Source: Burkholderiales bacterium (GTDB lineage: Bacteria; Pseudomonadota; Gammaproteobacteria; Burkholderiales; Burkholderiaceae_C). Taken from it: 34,835 nt of DNA. A program made the position numbers and the translations under genes. The stretch spans positions 1-34,835 of the forward strand of contig JAGWTE010000005.1 of the NCBI GenBank assembly GCA_028869095.1. The letters are read 5' to 3'. Positions within the stretch are counted from its first letter, which is position 1. Each line of letters opens with the position of its first letter. The notes beneath the pieces were generated by a model. That model saw only the letters and a list, made by a program, of their open reading frames with translations, ran no database searches and had not been told where the DNA came from. Positions 1-9,078 of the stretch are shown here, one piece after another.

Positions 1-2
1 GT

Positions 3-79
3 GGTGGCTATAGCTCAGTTGGTAGAGTCCCAGATTGTGATTCTGGTTGTCGTGGGTTCGAGTCCCATTAGCCACCCCA
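3..79 (+). tRNA. tRNA-His (anticodon GTG)
   Basis: 7-bp acceptor stem gtggcta/tagccac, extra G(-1) opposite discriminator C, anticodon GTG at 37-39, T-arm ggttcgagtcc, encoded CCA. Confidence 0.97.
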
Positions 80-89
80 CCCAATAAGA

Positions 90-125
90 AATCCCCTAGT
101 AGACCGGTTCTACTAGGGGATTTTG
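90..125 (+). terminator. Rho-independent terminator after tRNA-His
   Basis: Perfect 14-bp inverted repeat aatcccctagtaga-ccggt-tctactaggggatt followed by TT. Confidence 0.85.
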
Positions 126-234
126 CTTTGCGCCGGCGCGACAGTGCAACCTTCGTTTAGACGTCATTGCCTCATGAGCGCGGTGCGCTGTCGGCTATCC
201 TGTCTCCACACAAAAATCGAAATCAAGGACGGAC

Positions 235-426
235 ATGCTTGGAAAGATCGCTGGGTTCATCATGGGGTTTGGCGTGGCCTTGGCCGCAGTGCTGTTGGTC
301 AGCATGTGGGCTGGCGTCATGCCTCGAGGCCTTGGCTGGCTGCTCTTGATTTTCGCTGCAGGGTCAGCGGGCTCTCGATGGTTGTCGGGTTTGTGGCCCA
401 ACGAAGGGTCTTCTGAGTCCTTCTGA
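235..426 (+). CDS. Small hypothetical membrane protein (63 aa)
   Basis: ORF with upstream aagga-like RBS and two hydrophobic stretches. Confidence 0.5.
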   Translation: MLGKIAGFIMGFGVALAAVLLVSMWAGVMPRGLGWLLLIFAAGSAGSRWLSGLWPNEGSSESF

Positions 427-551
427 AGCGTTGCGGGCGGCCCAGAAAAAGAAACAGCCTCCACGAGGGAGGCTGAAAACAAATCTGAAGTCATGCCTTT
501 GTATTTACGGCAGATCTCATCCAGACTTGAGAGAAATTTTAAAAATTTTTC

Positions 552-746
552 TTACCGCCAGACGCGGGTGTCGCGACGTTGACGTGTGACGTCGCGGCTG
601 TACTCCAAAGTGGAGTTCATGCGGTCTTCTTGCAAAAAGCGTTGGTACTCACGCTTGCGGGCTTGGATTTGGCTGCCGCTCAGCAATCGCGCTACGACGT
701 AGAGTGCGCTCACCAGGCCCAGTGTCATCGTCAAAGTCAAGATCAT
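552..746 (-). CDS. Hypothetical protein with N-terminal hydrophobic segment (64 aa)
   Basis: ORF adjacent to and co-oriented with 757..1194; N-terminal hydrophobic helix. Confidence 0.5.
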   Translation of the reverse strand: MILTLTMTLGLVSALYVVARLLSGSQIQARKREYQRFLQEDRMNSTLEYSRDVTRQRRDTRVWR

Positions 747-756
747 GATTGGCCAC

Positions 757-1194
757 TTATTCTTCGTTGGTGGCCACTGTGCTGTGGAACGGCTTTAAGA
801 CCCCGAGGTTGGCGGCATAGGCTTGGTCAAACTCTCGGCGAGCACGGATGTGCTCATCCGCACAGGCTGTAAACAGGCGGTTTGTGCTGGGATTTTGGCA
901 AGCACTCGGCTGAACGTAAAAAGCTTGCCAAGCCTGGTCCCGATTTTTGCGCTCCATCATTTGCTTGGCGCGTTGAGACTCTTGTTCTTGGCGGTCCTCG
1001 CGCAGCAAGGTCTGGCGGGCAGATACCTCGCGGCGCTCGGTTTGAGCTGCCTGGATGGCTTCAGCCGACGTGCGGTAGGCCGCTTGGCTGGCGCTGTAGG
1101 GGCGATGGTCCCCAAACCATTGTTGCGCCAAGCAAGCGACAAGCAGGCCGACTGCGGAAAAACCGCTGAGGTGGAGGTAGTTGAAGTTTTTCAC
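757..1194 (-). CDS. Hypothetical membrane-anchored protein (145 aa)
   Basis: ORF with N-terminal hydrophobic segment followed by a charged region. Confidence 0.55.
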   Translation of the reverse strand: MKNFNYLHLSGFSAVGLLVACLAQQWFGDHRPYSASQAAYRTSAEAIQAAQTERREVSARQTLLREDRQEQESQRAKQMMERKNRDQAWQAFYVQPSACQNPSTNRLFTACADEHIRARREFDQAYAANLGVLKPFHSTVATNEE

Positions 1195-1328
1195 AGAGGT
1201 ACAGCCTTTTTCTGCGGATCAATTCACGGTAGGTGAGCGAATCGTAGACTTGTACACACCTTGTTACATTGGGGTTGCACCTGAGAACTATGCACGGACA
1301 ACCTGAATGAGGGGGGCGTCAGTGCGGC

Positions 1329-1359
1329 AAAAAAAAAGCCTGCTCAGTGTGAGCAGGCT
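1329..1359 (-). terminator. Rho-independent terminator of the outer-membrane protein gene
   Basis: 10-bp stem agcctgctca/tgagcaggct with an A-run on + (T-run on -). Confidence 0.85.
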
Positions 1360-1380
1360 GCTGCGGCGCAAAAAGGTCGC

Positions 1381-2109
1381 TCAGAAGCGCGCGCCGATTT
1401 TCAGGTTATAGGTGGAGGCCTTGCCTGTGCGGTCGCCTTCGATGGCCAAGTTCATCAGACCCAAATTCAGGTTGACGCCGCCAAAGTACTTGGTCTGGCT
1501 GACCTTTTCAGACGACAGCGCGGGCGATTGGGGGGCTGATACGCGGGACTGGACGTAGCCGATGCCTGCGTAAGGGGTCAACAAGGTGAAGCCTTTGGAC
1601 ACGGAGATGTCAAAGCCGGTGCTGTTCATCTTGAGCTGGTCCAGCCTCGTGGTGGATGACAGCGAGATGCGTGCCGCGACTGCGGGTGCCAAGGTGCTGC
1701 CAGGCATGAAGGCCCAACGCAGTTCTCCGCCCAGTGCCGACAGCGGCGAGCCTGGCACGTTGGTGTAAGACGCGCCGACGTTGAGGTTGAAAGGCAAGCC
1801 TTTGTTGACGCGCAGGGCCACCGTGGGTATGACGGCAGGGACAGACGCGCCCCCTGCAGCCTTCTTGAGCACATCGCGGTTTTCAATGTGCGTGCCGCCC
1901 ACGCTCAAGCCCAGATCAAACCCGGTGATGCCCAGATCGGCTGCGGGGATCACAGGTTTGTAGGACAGTGTGGATGACAAATCCTCGCTCAGCAGCCGGA
2001 ATTCCGATTGGCTGAGTGTGCTGATGGAATTGAATTCATAAGCATGGGCCTGCGTTGCAGCGATCAGGGCAGATGCGACAACGATGCTGGGTAGCAAACG
2101 AAGGTTCAT
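1381..2109 (-). CDS. Outer-membrane beta-barrel-like protein
   Basis: Start MNLRLLPSIVVASALIAATQAHA is a signal peptide; alternating amphipathic strands and C-terminal aromatic residue (GARF). Confidence 0.65.
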   Translation of the reverse strand: MNLRLLPSIVVASALIAATQAHAYEFNSISTLSQSEFRLLSEDLSSTLSYKPVIPAADLGITGFDLGLSVGGTHIENRDVLKKAAGGASVPAVIPTVALRVNKGLPFNLNVGASYTNVPGSPLSALGGELRWAFMPGSTLAPAVAARISLSSTTRLDQLKMNSTGFDISVSKGFTLLTPYAGIGYVQSRVSAPQSPALSSEKVSQTKYFGGVNLNLGLMNLAIEGDRTGKASTYNLKIGARF

Positions 2110-2174
2110 GGCAGCTCCAGAAAAGTCCATAAGACTCAGAAGATTGAACAAAAAGAGTGGGCTCAAAATGCTGA

Positions 2175-2211
2175 CAGGCCACCTTCTTCCTCATTGAAAG
2201 AAGGTGGCCTG
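2175..2211 (-). terminator. Strong hairpin downstream of the HU gene (possible terminator)
   Basis: Perfect 14-bp arms caggccaccttctt/aagaaggtggcctg; poor T-tract. A second 7-bp hairpin caggtgc-ttgac-gcacctg sits at 2225-2243. Confidence 0.55.
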
Positions 2212-2248
2212 TGCCAACAAGGTCCAGGTGCTTGACGCACCTGCATGA

Positions 2249-2605
2249 TCACTTCTTGGCTTTGGCGGCTTTCTTGGCAGGAGCCTTCTTGGCTGCTGGA
2301 GCTTTGGCAGCAGCCTTCTTGGCGGCAGCCTTAGGATCCACTGCGGCCTTGAATGTCGCACCAGGGGTGAACTTTGGCAGCTTGGCGGCCGCGATCTTGA
2401 TCTTGGCGCCAGTGCTGGGGTTCACGCCATTGCGGGCTGCGCGAGCGTGCTGCTTGAACGTACCAAAGCCTGGCAGAGTGACCGTACCACCCTTCTTGAC
2501 AGTCGTGACCACGACATCAAGAAGCGTATCCAGGATGCGACCAGCTTCTGCCTTGGACAGTTCATGCTGGGTAGCCAGATGCTGAATCAGTTCGCCTTTG
2601 TTCAT
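2249..2605 (-). CDS. HU-family DNA-binding protein with Lys/Ala-rich C-terminal tail
   Basis: MNKGELIQHLATQ...LPGFGTFKQHARAARNGVNPSTGAKIKI is an HU/IHF fold signature; tail PKAAAKKAAAKAPAAKKAPAKKAAKAKK. Confidence 0.93.
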   Translation of the reverse strand: MNKGELIQHLATQHELSKAEAGRILDTLLDVVVTTVKKGGTVTLPGFGTFKQHARAARNGVNPSTGAKIKIAAAKLPKFTPGATFKAAVDPKAAAKKAAAKAPAAKKAPAKKAAKAKK

Positions 2606-2961
2606 CTGAGGAAACTCTTTGGGTTGCACCCGCAACATTGCGGGCGTAGGTATTGTGCCGGACCTCCACTAGGTGGATACCGGTTTTCCACCTATAAACA
2701 TGCGAAAAACCCAGTTCTGATCGGCCCTGTAGCGTGATTGCGTCTTTTGTCAGGGCTGCTGCGTCTTTTTGATGATGCCTATCTGCGCTGTCGTCAAATC
2801 AGCACGATTTTGTAACCCACGTGTTTCGGTCGTGATTTTTTACCGCCGCAATTGTGCTTATGGTGGGCGCACGCGAGTGGCGCAGTTACAGCTAGACGCA
2901 TCGCCAGGCTCAACTCTTCCTACAGTCGCTACCAGCGGCAAACTGGTTGGGGGAGTACGGC

Positions 2962-3228
2962 ATGTCGAGATTTCATTCAATGTTCAAAGGGCAGACTTGG
3001 TTTGGTCTGTCGGTCAGTGTCGTCGCAGCGGCTACAGCCGGCATGGTGTGGGGCGCGCCGGGCGCGGTTCTTTGCTTTCTGGCCTTTGCAGGCGGGACGC
3101 TGGTACTGGAAGCGCATAGCCGTCGTGTCAAAGGACGGCAGGCCCGTGTGGTGTATCGGATGACTGAATTTTTGGGGCTTCTCGGTGCGCTGGGTGTCCT
3201 GATGACTGTGGCAACGGTGCTGACCTGA
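2962..3228 (+). CDS. Small hypothetical membrane protein
   Basis: ORF with hydrophobic segments, followed by a terminator hairpin. Confidence 0.5.
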   Translation: MSRFHSMFKGQTWFGLSVSVVAAATAGMVWGAPGAVLCFLAFAGGTLVLEAHSRRVKGRQARVVYRMTEFLGLLGALGVLMTVATVLT

Positions 3229-3256
3229 CGCTGGTTTTGAGCCGGTTGTGCGAAGA

Positions 3257-3285
3257 GGGCTGATCCAATTAGATCGGCCCTTTTT
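3257..3285 (+). terminator. Rho-independent terminator
   Basis: gggctgatc/gatcggccc stem (one G-T pair) followed by TTTTT. Confidence 0.75.
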
Positions 3286-3403
3286 GTTGGTGCCCCCCCG
3301 GTGCAGGGGGCTGCACTGAGGTTGTACCGGATTGTCAGTCACCCTGTTGCAGTGCAGTATGTGCGCCATTTCCCGAAGAAATCAGAGCTTGAGAGGATAC
3401 GAA

Positions 3404-4018
3404 ATGGGGCGTTCGAGTTTGGTGGCTGCACTGTGTGCTGCATGGCTGGCCTTGGTCAGCGTGTCGGCCATGGCGGCTTGTAAAACCCAGGCAACCACCG
3501 CTGCGCCCCCGACCGATCGTTTCACCGTTGAGGGCGACACGGTCAAGGACAAGTTGACCGGTTTGACCTGGAAGCGCTGCAGCCTGGGACAGAAGTGGAA
3601 AGACAAGGTGGGCTGTGTCGGCTTGGTCGATCAGGTCAAGTTCAATGCGGCAAAAGATGAAGAAGAGGATGGCTGGCGTTTGCCCAGGCCAGCTGAGCTG
3701 CGCTCCTTGCTATTGGGGCGCTGCCACAATCCCTCGATCAATGAAGAGGCCTTCCCGGACATGGATCCGGATTTCCAGTGGTACTGGGCATTCAACGGCA
3801 AGATGGATCAGGTCGTCAATTTTGGGGACGGCAATCCGCCTTTTTGCGATAGTCCAAAATGCAAGGGTAATGCGGTGCGTTTGGTTCGTGGCGAGATGCT
3901 GCCGCCGACTCCCGCTCCGGCTCCAGCGGCGCCTGTTCCTGCTGCCGCTCCCACCGATCCTGCATCGGGCGATCAGCCTGCATCCGATCCGCTCTTGAAG
4001 ATTCCTGACGCGCGTTGA
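3404..4018 (+). CDS. DUF1566 (Lcl C-terminal)-like secreted protein with Pro/Ala-rich tail
   Basis: RBS agagga; signal peptide MGRSSLVAALCAAWLALVSVSAMAA; TGLTWKRC...GWRLPRPAELRSLL...NAVRLVR motifs. Confidence 0.75.
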   Translation: MGRSSLVAALCAAWLALVSVSAMAACKTQATTAAPPTDRFTVEGDTVKDKLTGLTWKRCSLGQKWKDKVGCVGLVDQVKFNAAKDEEEDGWRLPRPAELRSLLLGRCHNPSINEEAFPDMDPDFQWYWAFNGKMDQVVNFGDGNPPFCDSPKCKGNAVRLVRGEMLPPTPAPAPAAPVPAAAPTDPASGDQPASDPLLKIPDAR

Positions 4019-4043
4019 TTCGACCAGCCACCACCACCATTGC

Positions 4044-5357
4044 ATGACGATCCGTTTTGGGCAGCGCTGGCTGTCTTTGGACCTTTGGGTCATGTTGCTG
4101 CTCTTGGTGGCTTTGGCCGTGGCTGGATGGTGGGCGGTCGTGCGCTTTATCCAGCCCGAGCCTCCGCGGCACATCGTGATGACGGTTGGGCCGGAAGGCG
4201 GTGGCTACGAGGGGTTTGCCAAGCAGTTCAAGGCCGCGTTGGCCCGTGACGGCATTGACGTTGAATTGCGCCCCAGCGGCGGTGCGCTGGACGACCTCAA
4301 GCTGCTCAACGATCCAGCTTCCGACGTGGCCATCGCCTTGATCCAAGGTGGTTTGGCGCAGGACTCTGACGGTGACAACCTGATGAGTCTGGCTTCGCTG
4401 TACTACGAACCCGTCTGGGTGTTTTATCGCCGTGGCCTGGCCGTGGATCGGCTGAGTGCCCTGAAGGGGCTGCGTGTTGGGCTGGGCCCGCATGCCAGCG
4501 GCATGAATGCCTTGGCGGTGCAACTGTTCAATGCCAATGGTCTGGACAGCGACAACACCCATTTCGAGGCCTGGACGCCGCAGGAGGCCGCGCGGCGTTT
4601 GCAAAACCATGATTTGGATGCCGTGTTCCTGGTCGGCGCGCCCGAGTCTTCTTTGATCCAGCATTTGATGATGGCGCCAGGCATCAATGTGTTGTCGTTC
4701 AAGCAGGCGGATGCTTACTCGCGGCTGTTTCCCTTTTTGACCAGGGTGGTGGTGCCCGAGGGCGGGTTCAGTCTGGAGCGCAACATTCCTTCTCGGCCTG
4801 TCGAGTTGGTTGCGCCGACCGCCATTTTGGTGGCCCGTGACACCTTGCATCCCGCTTTGATCACCTTGTTCATGCAGGCAGCGACAGATCTGTTCGGTAA
4901 CGACGGTCTGTTTCAGCACGAGGGGGATTTCCCGTCCCCCAAGGGCGTGGACATTCCCATGAGTCTGGATGCCGAGCACTACATGAAGGCCGGCCCTTCC
5001 TTCTTGCATCGGCATTTGCCGTTCTGGATCGCCGTCTGGATTGACCGGGTCATTGTGTTTGTGATCCCGGCTCTGGCATTGCTGGTGCCTTTGTTCCGCT
5101 ATGCGCCAACGATTTATTCGTGGCGCGTGCGCTCGCGCATCTACCGGTGGTACGGCAAGCTCAAGAAGTTGGAGTTTGAGCTGGACTTCGAGCAACACGA
5201 CATCGATGTCCCGTCTGCCTTGGCCAAGCTGGACGAGGTTGAGCGAGGCGTCAGTCAGATCCGCACGCCGCTGTCCTATTCCGAGCACCTGTACAACTTG
5301 CGTGCCCACATTGAGCTGGTGCGCCAGAGAATCCTCAAATTGTCGACGCCAGCGTGA
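4044..5357 (+). CDS. TAXI-family (TRAP) solute-binding protein with membrane anchors
   Basis: N-terminal TM, then IVMTVGPEGGGYEGFAKQFKAAL...DVAIALIQGG; C-terminal TM and helical tail. Confidence 0.85.
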   Translation: MTIRFGQRWLSLDLWVMLLLLVALAVAGWWAVVRFIQPEPPRHIVMTVGPEGGGYEGFAKQFKAALARDGIDVELRPSGGALDDLKLLNDPASDVAIALIQGGLAQDSDGDNLMSLASLYYEPVWVFYRRGLAVDRLSALKGLRVGLGPHASGMNALAVQLFNANGLDSDNTHFEAWTPQEAARRLQNHDLDAVFLVGAPESSLIQHLMMAPGINVLSFKQADAYSRLFPFLTRVVVPEGGFSLERNIPSRPVELVAPTAILVARDTLHPALITLFMQAATDLFGNDGLFQHEGDFPSPKGVDIPMSLDAEHYMKAGPSFLHRHLPFWIAVWIDRVIVFVIPALALLVPLFRYAPTIYSWRVRSRIYRWYGKLKKLEFELDFEQHDIDVPSALAKLDEVERGVSQIRTPLSYSEHLYNLRAHIELVRQRILKLSTPA

Positions 5358-5477
5358 CTTACTAACGAAGCGTAGGGAGAGCCCCTCTCCACTTCGGCTT
5401 TGAACCCTCCGTAAAACCGATAAGACCCCTCTGGCAAGACGGGCCTACACTGGGTTTTGCATTGATGGAGGTTGTTC

Positions 5478-8400
5478 ATGAATGCTCCGCTACCCGACCA
5501 TGTCCTGAAGGCACTGGCATCGCTGTCCTTGGATGACAAGTACACGCTGGAGCGGGGGCGTGCCTTCATGAGTGGGATTCAGGCGCTGGTGCGCTTGCCG
5601 ATCCTGCAGCAAACCCGTGACGCGATGTCAGGTTTGCACACTGCTGGGTTCATCAGTGGTTACCGTGGCTCACCCTTGGGGGGCTATGACCAGGCCTTGT
5701 GGAAGGCCCAATCCCACCTCAGCAAACACAACATCGTCTTTCAGCCCGGCGTCAACGAAGAGTTGGGTGCCACGGCCGTGTGGGGGACGCAGCAGTTGGA
5801 TCTGCACCCCGAGCGGCAACGCTTTGATGGAGTGTTTGGCCTTTGGTATGGCAAGGGGCCAGGCGTGGATCGGTGTTCGGACGTGTTCAAGCACGCCAAC
5901 ATGGCAGGCTCTGCCAAACACGGCGGGGTGATCGCGGTGGCGGGTGATGACCATGCGGCCAAGAGTTCATCCCTGGCGCATCAAAGCGATCACATTTTCA
6001 AAGCCTGTGGGCTGCCGGTTTTCTTTCCCAGTTCAGTCCAGGAGATTCTGGATCTGGGCTTGCACGCTTACGCCATGAGCCGTTTCTCGGGCCTGTGGGC
6101 AGGGATGAAGACCATTCAAGAGGTGGTGGAATCAGCCTCGACGGTGTCCGTCGATCCGGACCGGGTGCGCATCGTGGTGCCCACGGAGTTTGGGATGCCC
6201 AGTGGCGGCTTGAACATCCGCTGGCCGGATACGGCGCTGGAGCAAGAAGCCCGCTTGATGGATTACAAGTGGTATGCGGCGCTGGCTTACATCCGGGCCA
6301 ATAAGCTGAACCAGACCGTGCTGGACTCGCCCAATGCCAAGCTGGGCTTGATGGCCAGTGGCAAGGCCTACAACGATTTGATGCAAGCCCTGCATGACCT
6401 GGGGCTGGATGAAGAGGCTTGCCGGCGCATTGGTTTGCGTGTGCACAAGGTGGCTGTGGTGTGGCCTTTGGAAGCCAGCGCCACGCGTGAGTTCGCCACT
6501 GGGCTGCAAGAGATTTTGGTGATCGAAGAGAAACGCCAGATGATCGAGTACCAGCTCAAGGAAGAGCTGTACAACTGGCGTGAAGACGTTCGCCCCAATG
6601 TGTTGGGCAAGTTCTGCGAGTCAGAGGGGGACCGCACGGGTGGGGAGTGGTCGCAAGAGAACCCCGCCTCGCACTGGTTGCTGCGGGCTCAGGCTGATTT
6701 GAACCCCGCAATCATCGCCAAGGCGGTGGCCCAGCGTCTGGACAAGCTCGGTTTGCTGAAAGACCAGGAGCCGGCCTTGCGTGAGCGGGTTGCGCAACGT
6801 TTGCGGGTGATTGAGGCCAAAGAGCGGTCTTTGAAGGACTTGGCCAAGAGTGCGGAACGGGTGCCTTGGTTCTGCAGCGGTTGTCCTCACAACACGTCCA
6901 CCAAGGTGCCAGATGGCTCGCGTGCTATGGCGGGCATTGGTTGCCACTACATGGCGATGTGGATGGGCCGCCATACCGAGACCGTGTCGCAGATGGGCGG
7001 CGAGGGTGTCAACTGGGTGGGGCAGGCGCCGTTTACAAACGAGCAGCACGTCTTTGTCAATCTGGGTGATGGCACTTACTTCCACTCTGGGTTGCTGGCG
7101 ATCCGGCAAAGCATTGCGGCCAAGGTCAATGTGACCTACAAGGTCTTGTACAACGATGCGGTGGCGATGACCGGCGGGCAACCGGTGGACGGCACGCTGA
7201 GCGTGGCGGCGATGACGCGCGAGTTGGAGGCCGAAGGCGCCAAGCGCATCGTGGTGGTGACCGATGATGTGGACAAGTACACCGAGGTGTGTGACCTGGC
7301 ACCGGGGGTGGCGGTGCACCCGCGTGAGTCTTTGGATGTGATCCAGCGGCAGTTGCGTGAAACGGCTGGCTGCACGGTGCTGATTTACGAGCAGACCTGT
7401 GCGACGGAAATGCGCCGGCGTCGCAAACGCGGCACGGCGCCCAAGCTGGCCAAGCGAGTCGTCATCAATGAGATGGTGTGCGAAGGCTGCGGCGATTGCT
7501 CCGAGCAATCCAATTGCCTGAGTGTGGAGCCGGTGGAAACCGAGTTCGGGCGCAAGCGCCGTATCAACCAGAGTTCGTGCAACCAGGACTTCTCTTGCGT
7601 GAGGGGTTTTTGCCCCAGTTTTGTCACGGTGGAGGGGGGGCAGTTGCGGGCGCCCAAGGCGGGCGACGGCATCCCGACGCTGTCCAGCCTGCCTGTGTTG
7701 CCTGAGCCCGAACTGCCCAGCGCCAAATCGGCCTATGGCATTGTGGTTGCGGGCATTGGTGGCACCGGTGTGATCACCATTGGTCAACTATTGGGCATGG
7801 CGGCGCACTTGGAGGGCAAAGGCATCGTCACGCAGGAGGCTGCGGGGTTGGCCCAAAAGGGTGGGGCGACCTGGAGCCACGTGCAGATCGCCGATCGGCC
7901 GGAAGGGATCTTCACCACCCGTGTGGGCATGGCCGAGGCTGATCTGATCATGGGATGCGACCCGATCGTGGCCGCCCATTCCAGTACCTTGACCATGATG
8001 CGTGAGGGGCGCACCAAGGTGGCTTTGAACACGCATGAGACACCCACGGCAGATCTGGTCCACGAGCCGGGTTGGCAATTCCCCGCCCATCAATGTGACC
8101 ACGCCCTGGGCTTGGCCGTGGGCAAGGGCAATGTGGGGCAGATGGATGCGGTCGAACTGGCCACTCGTTTGCTGGGCGATGCGATCTACGCCAACCCCTT
8201 GATGCTGGGCTATGCCTGGCAGCGGGGGTGGGTGCCTTTGAGTCACTCTGCCTTGCATCGCGCCATGGAGCTCAACGCTGTGCAGGTGGAGCGCAATCTG
8301 GCGGCTTTTGAGTGGGGGCGCCGGGTGGCACACGATACGGCTGCTGTCATGCGCTTGGTGACGCCGGCCCAGCCCATCACCTTGATGCGGCAGCCCAAGG

Positions 8401-9020
8401 AGGCGGTGGAAGATTTGATCAGCCGCCGCCAGGGCTACCTCGTGGGCTACCAAGATGAGGCCTATGCACAGGACTATGTGACCCTGGTGCGGCGTGTGCA
8501 GGCCGCCGAGCGGGCATTGGGCAGCACCAAGCTGACCGAGGCGGTGGCGCGCAACTTGTTCAAGCTGATGGCTTACAAGGACGAGTACGAGGTGGCGCGT
8601 CTGTTGAGTGATGAGGCCTTCCGGCAGCAGATCAGTCAGCAGTTTGAGGGCGACTACAAGCTGGTGTTCAACCTGGCGCCACCGTGGATGGCGGGGCAGG
8701 ATGCCGTGGGGGCGCCGACCAAGCGGGCCTGGGGGCAAGCGTGGTTGCCGCTGCTGCGTTGGCTGCCTCGTCTAAAAGGTCTGCGTGGTAGCTGGATGGA
8801 CCCCTTTGGCTATTCGCAAGACCGCAAGCTGGATCGGGATCTGCTGCAAGAGTACCGGCAACGGGTGGAGCGCTTGTTGTCGGGGCTCAAGGCTCAAAAC
8901 CTGTCTCAGGCTGTGGACATTGCCAGTGTGCCGGACCTGATCAAGGGTTACGGCCACATCCGGATGGCCAACGCCAAGACGGCACGCCAGAAGTGGCAGC
9001 AGTTGCAGCCGAGCGCCTGA
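5478..9020 (+). CDS. Indolepyruvate ferredoxin oxidoreductase family protein (fused, 1180 aa)
   Basis: GYRGSPLGGYDQAL thiamine-enzyme region, 4Fe-4S cysteines (CEGCGDC..CNQDFSCVRGFCPSF), GIGGTGVITIGQLLGMAAHLEGK gamma-type domain. Confidence 0.92.
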   Translation: MNAPLPDHVLKALASLSLDDKYTLERGRAFMSGIQALVRLPILQQTRDAMSGLHTAGFISGYRGSPLGGYDQALWKAQSHLSKHNIVFQPGVNEELGATAVWGTQQLDLHPERQRFDGVFGLWYGKGPGVDRCSDVFKHANMAGSAKHGGVIAVAGDDHAAKSSSLAHQSDHIFKACGLPVFFPSSVQEILDLGLHAYAMSRFSGLWAGMKTIQEVVESASTVSVDPDRVRIVVPTEFGMPSGGLNIRWPDTALEQEARLMDYKWYAALAYIRANKLNQTVLDSPNAKLGLMASGKAYNDLMQALHDLGLDEEACRRIGLRVHKVAVVWPLEASATREFATGLQEILVIEEKRQMIEYQLKEELYNWREDVRPNVLGKFCESEGDRTGGEWSQENPASHWLLRAQADLNPAIIAKAVAQRLDKLGLLKDQEPALRERVAQRLRVIEAKERSLKDLAKSAERVPWFCSGCPHNTSTKVPDGSRAMAGIGCHYMAMWMGRHTETVSQMGGEGVNWVGQAPFTNEQHVFVNLGDGTYFHSGLLAIRQSIAAKVNVTYKVLYNDAVAMTGGQPVDGTLSVAAMTRELEAEGAKRIVVVTDDVDKYTEVCDLAPGVAVHPRESLDVIQRQLRETAGCTVLIYEQTCATEMRRRRKRGTAPKLAKRVVINEMVCEGCGDCSEQSNCLSVEPVETEFGRKRRINQSSCNQDFSCVRGFCPSFVTVEGGQLRAPKAGDGIPTLSSLPVLPEPELPSAKSAYGIVVAGIGGTGVITIGQLLGMAAHLEGKGIVTQEAAGLAQKGGATWSHVQIADRPEGIFTTRVGMAEADLIMGCDPIVAAHSSTLTMMREGRTKVALNTHETPTADLVHEPGWQFPAHQCDHALGLAVGKGNVGQMDAVELATRLLGDAIYANPLMLGYAWQRGWVPLSHSALHRAMELNAVQVERNLAAFEWGRRVAHDTAAVMRLVTPAQPITLMRQPKEAVEDLISRRQGYLVGYQDEAYAQDYVTLVRRVQAAERALGSTKLTEAVARNLFKLMAYKDEYEVARLLSDEAFRQQISQQFEGDYKLVFNLAPPWMAGQDAVGAPTKRAWGQAWLPLLRWLPRLKGLRGSWMDPFGYSQDRKLDRDLLQEYRQRVERLLSGLKAQNLSQAVDIASVPDLIKGYGHIRMANAKTARQKWQQLQPSA

Positions 9021-9078
9021 ACTTCACCACATCTTCACGGCTTGAGCGGGCGTGCGGGTGTGTGCTTTCGGTTAGGGT

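Noticed and set aside
455-475. Hairpin cagcctcc/ggaggctg after the first small ORF
   Set aside because: Short stem and no U-run on either strand; may be chance.
3816-5309. 497-aa minus-strand ORF opposite the TAXI gene
   Set aside because: Arg/Gln/His-rich antisense frame without motifs; the plus strand has the TAXI signature.
5377-5395. Hairpin ggagag-ccc-ctctcc after the TAXI gene as a terminator
   Set aside because: Short stem and no T-tract; insufficient support.
6621-7787. 388-aa minus-strand ORF inside the indolepyruvate oxidoreductase gene
   Set aside because: Antisense shadow of a conserved coding sequence.
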